NCBI GenBank assembly: GCA_009360885.1 | Contig: SPEL01000002.1 | Span: 620,001-684,000 of the forward strand | DNA length: 64,000 nucleotides | DNA from: Sphingobium sp. | GTDB taxonomy: Bacteria > Pseudomonadota > Alphaproteobacteria > Sphingomonadales > Sphingomonadaceae | Direction of reading: 5' to 3' | In this document: piece after piece, positions 58,971 to 64,000 of the stretch | How positions within the stretch are numbered: the stretch's first letter is position 1 | How the letters are laid out: each line of letters starts with the position of its first letter | Translations under genes and position numbers: made by a program | The notes under the pieces: generated by a model | What the model saw: the letters and a program-made list of their open reading frames with translations, nothing else | What the model was told of the DNA's origin: nothing | Database searches by the model: none

Positions 58971-59561
58971 ATGACCGACAGCACAGGTTTCCACGGGGAG
59001 GATAAAGACAAAGTGCGGCGTGATGCCCGCGCAGCGCGCAAGGCTTTCGTCGCAGGGCTGGACCAAATGGCCCATCGCCTCGCATTTCATGCCCTGCCCA
59101 GTCCGATCCGGACTTTGATAGCCAATTGCCAGATCGTCGCCCTTTATGCCCCCGTGGGGGACGAAGCCCCCGCCCTGCGCCTTGCCGAAGCCCTTGTGGC
59201 AGAAGGCAAAACGCTCTGCCTGCCCTATGTGGTTGATCGCATGGGTACGATGGAGTTTCGTGCATGGGCACCCGGTGACACGCTGGAAGAGGGAGCCTTT
59301 GGCACCGTTCAGCCGCCGCGCTTCGCGCCTGTGCTGCACCCTGATGCGATTTTCGCGCCACTTGTCGCCTTTGATGCGCGCCTGATGCGTCTGGGGCAAG
59401 GCGGCGGATATTATGACCGCGCCTTCGCACGTTATGAACAGGCACTGCGTATCGGGCTTGGCTGGTCCGTGCAGCAGATAGATGAGGTGCCGGCTGACCC
59501 ATGGGACATGCCATTGCACCGCGTAATGACCGAACGCAGCATCATCGAACCAGAATCATGA
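58971..59561 (+). CDS. fau: 5-formyltetrahydrofolate cyclo-ligase
   Basis: This 196-residue enzyme converts 5-formyltetrahydrofolate to methenyl-tetrahydrofolate with ATP. The motifs are ARAARKAFVA near the start, LYAPVGDEAPA, and the nucleotide-binding RLGQGGGYYDRAFARY at about 141-156. Its place downstream of 6S RNA is typical (the ygfA/ssrS order of E. coli). The stop overlaps the next gene by four bases. Confidence 0.93.
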   Translation: MTDSTGFHGEDKDKVRRDARAARKAFVAGLDQMAHRLAFHALPSPIRTLIANCQIVALYAPVGDEAPALRLAEALVAEGKTLCLPYVVDRMGTMEFRAWAPGDTLEEGAFGTVQPPRFAPVLHPDAIFAPLVAFDARLMRLGQGGGYYDRAFARYEQALRIGLGWSVQQIDEVPADPWDMPLHRVMTERSIIEPES

Positions 59562-59770
59562 CACCACCCCATCAGCCCAGTTGGCGCAAACCCTTTGGCA
59601 TGTTCCTGATACTCGCGCTGATTGCTTTATGGGCGTTTGTCATTGGTAGCCTCTCTGGCCCGATTGGTCGCCTGCCCGGATGGGCGCAAATCCCCATATA
59701 TCTCATCAGCGGTATAATATGGATATTCCCGCTAAAGCCCTTGTTGCGCTGGATGGAAACCGGGCGCTAA
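59558..59770 (+). CDS. DUF2842-family small membrane protein
   Basis: This 70-residue protein has the signature WRKPFGMFLILALIALWAF in the first helix, a short GRLPGWAQ turn and a second helix near IYLISGIIWIFPLKPLL. DUF2842 proteins are small inner-membrane proteins of alphaproteobacteria without a known function. The ATG overlaps the fau stop (ATGA). Confidence 0.85.
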   Translation: MTPPHQPSWRKPFGMFLILALIALWAFVIGSLSGPIGRLPGWAQIPIYLISGIIWIFPLKPLLRWMETGR

Positions 59771-59880
59771 TGCCCAGCATCTGAACACCATCCATTTCGG
59801 ATTAATATCGTCACAATAGCACCCCGATATGGACCAAGCTGAGCTGGCCGAACGCGGCTTGCCGTCTGACATCTGGCGGT

Positions 59881-60243
59881 ATGAGACCGCAAAGCCCTTC
59901 CTGGACGAAATATTTACAATGCAATGAGGAAAGCCCCGAAAGGGCCGCGATCTTCTTTGCCAATCATCGCGCCGCCATCATCGATATATGGATGATAGAA
60001 GGCACGAAACACAGCGTATCCCTGCCTGTGAAGGATATTGTGCAAAAAAGCCGGCATTTACGGGCCTGCCAGATCATGGTCATTCACACCCACCCTTCTG
60101 GCAACCCCAATCCTAGTCCGCAGGACGTTACGATGACGCGTTTGCTCGCCGCCCGGTTGAGGCAACAGCGGCAGAGGCTGACCGATCATATCATCCTCAC
60201 CCACAATCGTTATTTCAGCTTCCGCTCTAACCGCATGCTGTAA
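59881..60243 (+). CDS. RadC-like JAB/JAMM-domain protein, probably 5'-frameshifted
   Basis: This frame encodes the C-terminal part of a short RadC/UPF0758-like protein. The metal motif HTHPSGNPNPSPQD is at about residues 69-82, followed by HIILTHNRYFSFR. The frame lacks RadC's N-terminal HhH region. The first dozen residues (MRPQSPSWTKYLQ) look non-native. A separate frame at 59829-59927 reads a protein-like sequence that would join in the +1 frame at about CNEESPERAAIFF. This suggests one gene broken by a single-base change. Confidence 0.6.
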   Translation: MRPQSPSWTKYLQCNEESPERAAIFFANHRAAIIDIWMIEGTKHSVSLPVKDIVQKSRHLRACQIMVIHTHPSGNPNPSPQDVTMTRLLAARLRQQRQRLTDHIILTHNRYFSFRSNRML

Positions 60244-60330
60244 ACGACGGAAAACTAGCAAATTTTGCCAGACCTCGCAGCGCGTAGTACAATAAATGAC
60301 ATTAAGATCACGAAAAATTCAAACAGGGTG

Positions 60331-60359
60331 TTGACAGTCGCGCCACTCTCCCATAGACG
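60331..60359 (+). promoter_or_regulatory. Likely tRNA-Asp promoter
   Basis: TTGACA at 60331-60336 is followed after 17 bases by TAGACG (60354-60359), about 18 bp before the tRNA 5' end. The perfect -35 and correct spacing support a sigma-70 promoter; the -10 is moderate. Confidence 0.5.
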
Positions 60360-60376
60360 CCCCTCCACACCAGAAC

Positions 60377-60453
<77 letters not shown>

Positions 60454-60560
60454 CATTTTGTGGAAAAAACTCTCAGAAATCGTTGATGTAGAGATCATCC
60501 CCTCAAGGGGCATACCGATCATATACCAGCACGCCGATGCGGTTTCGCTACGTCTGGCAA

Positions 60561-61361
60561 TCAGGGGGCAGAAGACGCCCCAGTCGAGAGAAACTCACAC
60601 CTGTCCCCATCCAGATATAAAGCCGTCAGTACATCGGAACGATAAGCCCCTGTATCAATAGCGATTCGGTTACGGCGCACTTCGACATCCTGCACAATGC
60701 TATGCCCATGCACGATGATAGCGCCATGGTCGCTCTGGTCGTTCAGAAATTCATCCCTGATCCACAGCAAATCCTCTTTACTCTGATGCTGCAAGGCTAT
60801 TCCGGGCCGGACACCTGCATGACAAAAGAAATAATCGCCAGAGGCCAGAAACCAGGGAAGGTCCGCCACCCATTCCACCCATTCCTGCGGGATACGCTCC
60901 GCAAATAGCCGGGCATGGGCCTCATAATCATCATCCGGGCCGGGCGGCTCCAGACCAAAGCTGCGCACTGTGGCATCGCCACCAAAACGCATCCATGCGC
61001 GGTAAACGCCAGCTTCCCCGCTCAGCGCCCGCAACATCATCTCCTCATGATTACCCATGAGGACCGTTAAACGGTCGGTGGATCGCTGAATATTATAAAG
61101 GCATTCAATAACCCGCGCAGAATCATTCCCACGGTCGATCAAGTCACCCAGCAGGACAAGCTGCACACCGCCGGATACAGAACCCGCAGCAGACAATGCC
61201 GCCTCATGATCCTCAATATTCTGGATCAAGGTACAGAGGAGATCAAACCGGCCATGCACATCGCCGATAACATAGAATCTTTCACCATCGGCGGTACGCG
61301 GCAAAGGCGCAGCAGGCGCTGAGCGCGGCAATAATGCTCTCGTCAACTTACCGAATATCAC
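60561..61361 (-). CDS. PPP-family metallophosphatase
   Basis: This 266-residue protein belongs to the PPP serine/threonine phosphatase fold. The dimetal motifs are in order: GDVHGR near residue 33, GDLIDRG near 72, GNHEEM near 103, HAGVRPG near 176 and HGH near 220. Bacterial relatives include the PrpA/PrpB phosphatases and ApaH-type dinucleotide hydrolases, so the substrate is unsure. It is 71 bp downstream of thyA on the same strand. Confidence 0.88.
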   Translation of the reverse strand: MIFGKLTRALLPRSAPAAPLPRTADGERFYVIGDVHGRFDLLCTLIQNIEDHEAALSAAGSVSGGVQLVLLGDLIDRGNDSARVIECLYNIQRSTDRLTVLMGNHEEMMLRALSGEAGVYRAWMRFGGDATVRSFGLEPPGPDDDYEAHARLFAERIPQEWVEWVADLPWFLASGDYFFCHAGVRPGIALQHQSKEDLLWIRDEFLNDQSDHGAIIVHGHSIVQDVEVRRNRIAIDTGAYRSDVLTALYLDGDRCEFLSTGASSAP

Positions 61362-61432
61362 CGTTTCACTGCCTTTTGCTTTGGCATAGCCTGCAATCCT
61401 GCCCGGCCAGCCTTCTCCATATCATAATCGCC

Positions 61433-62365
61433 TCAAACCGCCACCGCCCCGGCAATATGGGTTTGCGGCGCATAATCGACCACTTCAAAATCCTCGACCC
61501 GATAATCAAAGATCGTTTCCGGCCTGCGGTTGATGCGGAACCGCGGCGCACCTGCTGGCGTACGCGATAATTGTTCACGCACCAGATCGGCATGGTTGAG
61601 GTAGAGATGCACATCCGCGCCGTGCCAGACAATATCCCCAACATCGAGATCACATTGCTGTGCCAGCATACGGGTGATAAGCGCCAGACCGAATATGTTG
61701 AACGGCACCCCCAGCGCCAGATCAGCGCTGCGTTGGAATAGCAGGCCGGAAAGCCGTCCGTCTGACACATGGAATTGATAGGTCATATGGCAGGGCGGCA
61801 AGGCCATGCCCGCTATTTCCGCCACATTCCATCCGGTAAACAGCAAACGGCGGGAGCCGGGGTTACTTCTTATCTGCTCAACCAGCGTGGCAATCTGGTT
61901 ATGCCCTTGCTCCGCCCGACGATACAGCCCGTCACCGACCGGCTCATAACGTGGCCAGTTCACCCATTGGGCACCATAAACCGGCCCTAAATCGCCCCAC
62001 TGCCGTGCAAAATCATCATCAGCGATAATCCGCGCTTCAAACGCGTCGCGATCAATCCCCTCGCCCGTAGCGCGACGATAGGCATCCAGCGGCCAGTCGG
62101 TCCATATATGGACGCCTTGCTCTACCAATGGACGAATATTGGTGTTGCCGGTCAGAAACCAGAGCATTTCGCGAACTGCTACTTTCCAATAGACACGCTT
62201 GGTCGTTAGCAGCGGAATCGCGTCATCACGCAATGAAAACCGCATTTGCGCACCAAAAAGCGAGCGCGTACCAACCCCGGTCCGGTCGATTCTTTCATCG
62301 CCTTCCTCCCAGATGCGGCGCATCAAGTCGAGATATTGCTGCTCATAATGCTGGCTGGCGGCCAT
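61433..62365 (-). CDS. thyA: Thymidylate synthase
   Basis: ThyA methylates dUMP to dTMP with methylenetetrahydrofolate. The catalytic Cys192 sits in LPPCHMTYQFHV, and the DxxLGxPFNI-type segment appears as DLALGVPFNIF. At 310 residues it is longer than E. coli ThyA (264), with an insert after WTDWPLDAY (about 96-125) that is usual in several bacterial groups. A folA gene is not in the window. The ATG at 62365 is 18 bp from the start of the miniature element. Confidence 0.95.
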   Translation of the reverse strand: MAASQHYEQQYLDLMRRIWEEGDERIDRTGVGTRSLFGAQMRFSLRDDAIPLLTTKRVYWKVAVREMLWFLTGNTNIRPLVEQGVHIWTDWPLDAYRRATGEGIDRDAFEARIIADDDFARQWGDLGPVYGAQWVNWPRYEPVGDGLYRRAEQGHNQIATLVEQIRSNPGSRRLLFTGWNVAEIAGMALPPCHMTYQFHVSDGRLSGLLFQRSADLALGVPFNIFGLALITRMLAQQCDLDVGDIVWHGADVHLYLNHADLVREQLSRTPAGAPRFRINRRPETIFDYRVEDFEVVDYAPQTHIAGAVAV

Positions 62366-62382
62366 GCGTTTCCCTTCGCAAA

Positions 62383-62696
62383 CTAGGGTCAGGACCCATT
62401 AATTTCATGAACCGTGATGGCCTGTTTGCGGGATAAAATGCAAGGACGTAATAAGCATGCCATGCCGGGGGCATGGCAAAGCGCAGACACGCGCGCAATG
62501 CGGGGTTTGCCTTCCGGATAAGGGCTTTGACACCGCAGTTTACCTGCAAACAAGCCATCCTGTGGGCTTGGCTGCTTTGGCCGCTGACTGTGTCACCCGC
62601 TTGGTGATTAGCACCACTATTTTCCTGCGCTCCTTCCGTATCAGCGGCCAAAACAGATCAAGTCTCGGCCATGGAATTAAGTGGTCCTGACCCTAG
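62383..62696. mobile_element. IS5-like miniature inverted-repeat element (about 314 bp)
   Basis: The ends are inverted repeats of about 27 bp with three mismatches. The left end is CTAGGGTCAGGACC... (62383-62409) and the right end is its complement (about 62670-62696). The outer CTAG fits a four-base target duplication of the IS5 group (YTAR). No transposase is encoded; the two open frames inside (77 and 102 codons) do not read as a transposase. Internal hairpins include GCCATGCC / GGCATGGC (62459-62477) and a perfect 12-base pair TTTGGCCGCTGA / TCAGCGGCCAAA (62576-62587, 62641-62652). Confidence 0.7.
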
Positions 62697-63130
62697 GACA
62701 ATTTCAAAGCAGAGGACATCATCCGCCGACTGAGAAATTGCAATAAAACAAAACGTTAAAGCAGTTCAGTCGTTTCAAAGTGAACGACAGCCGCGCTAAG
62801 AACAGCTTTATAGGGCCACAGCATCATGCCGGTCCACCCATATCCACCAGAAAACAAACAATGGCCTCCCATGGCGCGCGCCATTTCCTCCACTCATCTT
62901 ATTTTCAATAAAACGCAGGAACAAAGATTAGAAAAGTGCATTGGGTAGCAAAATTAAAGCCGGACTTTTCAATCGAAAATATTATTAACGAAATCATCAT
63001 AATGCCGAAAAAGATTATATTAAAGCAATTTTTGGATATGCCACATTCATATTCAACATGAATTTTTACAAAACAAGAATTAATAGTTAACAATCATTAA
63101 CAATAACCTCATCTTCTAAAGGACGAAGAA
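62697..63130. other. AT-rich leader with no recognised gene
   Basis: About 430 bp. The second half (62900-63130) is very AT-rich and probably contains the promoter of the next gene. A 14-base self-complementary stretch, ATGGCGCGCGCCAT, occurs at 62871-62884. A 62-codon minus-strand frame (62905-63093) is open but looks like a chance result of the AT content. Confidence 0.4.
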
Positions 63131-64000
63131 ATGACTCTCTCCAGTTCACAAGTATCGAACGAGATTTTTCTTCAAAATGATTATCTAAGTCTTGGCATCA
63201 ATGCTGGCGGATCGCTGGGCACTGTCTCCAAGACACCCAGTTCTTTTTACACTGGTGAGTTCCAGCGCACCGGCCTTGTGGCTGACACAGACGGCTTCGG
63301 CGTTGGAAAGAGTCATTTCAGGGATGCCGTCCTTCCCGGCACACCGGTCGAGGGTTTCAGCATTGGGTATCAGATCGGCGCGAAGAGCTACATCAAAACC
63401 AATCAAGACCGTAACTCGACGCATAATATAGACGGTGTAACCACCGATATTTCCACCAGCACCGCAGCCGCCGCCAAATGGGTCGGCACCACCGCAGAAA
63501 AGCTGGTCGTCGATCAGACCATTTCTCTGACGGAAGATGCCCAATATTATAGCATCACCGTCACCCTCACCAACACATCTTCTACGGCAATGGGCGATGT
63601 GCATTATATGCGCACCATTGATCCCGATCATGTCGATTTCGCAACGCGCAACACTATTGTTGAACAGGGCAATGGCTCTGCACTGGTGACTGGCGCGGCC
63701 AAAGACGGCACAAACCCGCTATTCATCTATTCCACAGATGACCGCGCCACGGTTTCCATCGCCAACGTATATAACAAAGACCCCTATGCGCTGGCCAGCA
63801 CACAGGCAGCAGGCTATTCCACCTATGCCGATCAATCCCTGAACATCACCTTTGACATTGGCACATTAGCGGCCGGTAAATCCACGACGCTGACCTTCTA
63901 TATGGGCGTTACCAATGACATCAAGGGAACGATCAAGGCGATTGACGCGTCCCAGACGGCTGAACCTGTAACACCAAAACCGCCGGTAAATGCCGCCCCC
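63131..64000 (+). CDS. Large beta-rich protein, N-terminal part (continues beyond window)
   Basis: An open frame of 290 codons starts at the ATG at 63131, with AAAGGA about seven bases upstream, and has no stop before the right edge. The protein lacks an N-terminal signal peptide. It is rich in Thr, Ser, Asp, Asn and Gly, with strand-like stretches (YSITVTLTNTSSTAMGDVHYMRTIDPDHVDF in parts) and an end that becomes Pro-rich (EPVTPKPPVNAAP). This pattern fits a secreted or surface protein exported by a type I system with a C-terminal signal, but the missing end cannot be read. I do not recognise the N-terminal domain. Confidence 0.75.
   Translation, partial: MTLSSSQVSNEIFLQNDYLSLGINAGGSLGTVSKTPSSFYTGEFQRTGLVADTDGFGVGKSHFRDAVLPGTPVEGFSIGYQIGAKSYIKTNQDRNSTHNIDGVTTDISTSTAAAAKWVGTTAEKLVVDQTISLTEDAQYYSITVTLTNTSSTAMGDVHYMRTIDPDHVDFATRNTIVEQGNGSALVTGAAKDGTNPLFIYSTDDRATVSIANVYNKDPYALASTQAAGYSTYADQSLNITFDIGTLAAGKSTTLTFYMGVTNDIKGTIKAIDASQTAEPVTPKPPVNAAP

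Noticed and set aside
62343..62651. 102-codon minus-strand frame across the miniature element and the thyA 5' end
   Set aside because: Overlaps the thyA start and the element end; no family-like sequence.
62457..62690. 77-codon frame inside the miniature element
   Set aside because: Overlaps an internal hairpin and an inverted end, with no transposase-like motif; likely fortuitous.
62905..63093. 62-codon minus-strand frame in the AT-rich leader
   Set aside because: AT-rich and antisense to a leader, with no ribosome-binding site; its membrane-like character follows from base composition.

Overview
The window reads as a chromosomal stretch of an alphaproteobacterium, most likely a member of Sphingomonadales. 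This rests on gene neighbourhoods and protein style: secB divergent from a Tim44-like/mltA/Smr block, a complete nuoA-N run followed by birA, coaX, an RNase J gene and a DUF1467 gene, dnaA next to rpsT, zapA and fau flanking a 6S RNA, and a tkt-gap-pgk-fda series. The genus cannot be fixed from sequence alone. Almost all of the window is densely packed housekeeping DNA with many 1- to 4-base start/stop overlaps.

Layout. 1-14.2 kb: the 3' end of yidC, engB, a GST-like gene, an oxidoreductase divergent from its likely HxlR regulator, apt-mtnN, dapE, a GGDEF-EAL protein, the Smr/mltA/Tim44 block, secB, murJ-trpS and a DUF4136 lipoprotein. 14.2-18 kb: dnaA, rpsT and a Bax inhibitor-1 family membrane protein, each with its own terminator. 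17.9-35.8 kb: the nuo operon and its downstream genes, all on the minus strand. 36-39.6 kb: the sulfate activation operon cysD-cysNC-cysQ. 39.8-40.6 kb: bfd and bfr for iron storage. 40.7-43.5 kb: suhB, efp and galE. 43.7-51.5 kb: an outer-membrane TolC-type protein and sugar-polymer genes (a family 2 glycosyltransferase, a polyprenyl-phosphate sugar transferase, UDP-glucose dehydrogenase and a UDP-glucuronate epimerase-like protein), interrupted by an AT-rich island. 51.6-57.8 kb: thiE and central carbon metabolism (fda, pgk, gap, tkt). 58-62.4 kb: zapA, 6S RNA, fau, a DUF2842 protein, a RadC-like protein that looks frameshifted, tRNA-Asp, a PPP-family phosphatase and thyA. 62.4-64 kb: a 314-bp IS5-like miniature element, an AT-rich leader, and a gene that runs off the right edge.

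How the genes work together. NuoA-N form respiratory complex I. CysD/CysNC/CysQ make PAPS from sulfate and recycle PAP. Bfd and Bfr store and release iron. GalE, Ugd and the epimerase supply UDP-sugars, and the polyprenyl-phosphate transferase would start a polymer that a glycosyltransferase extends. EngB, RpsT, EF-P, TrpS and RNase J serve translation and RNA turnover.

The least explained parts are the AT-rich island at 46.8-47.7 kb with an unlisted 58-codon membrane-protein gene, the partial tandem duplication upstream of suhB, the palindromic repeats near 51.5 kb, the miniature transposon-like element at 62.4 kb, and the open-ended gene at 63.1 kb. I did not find a convincing multi-gene novel system.
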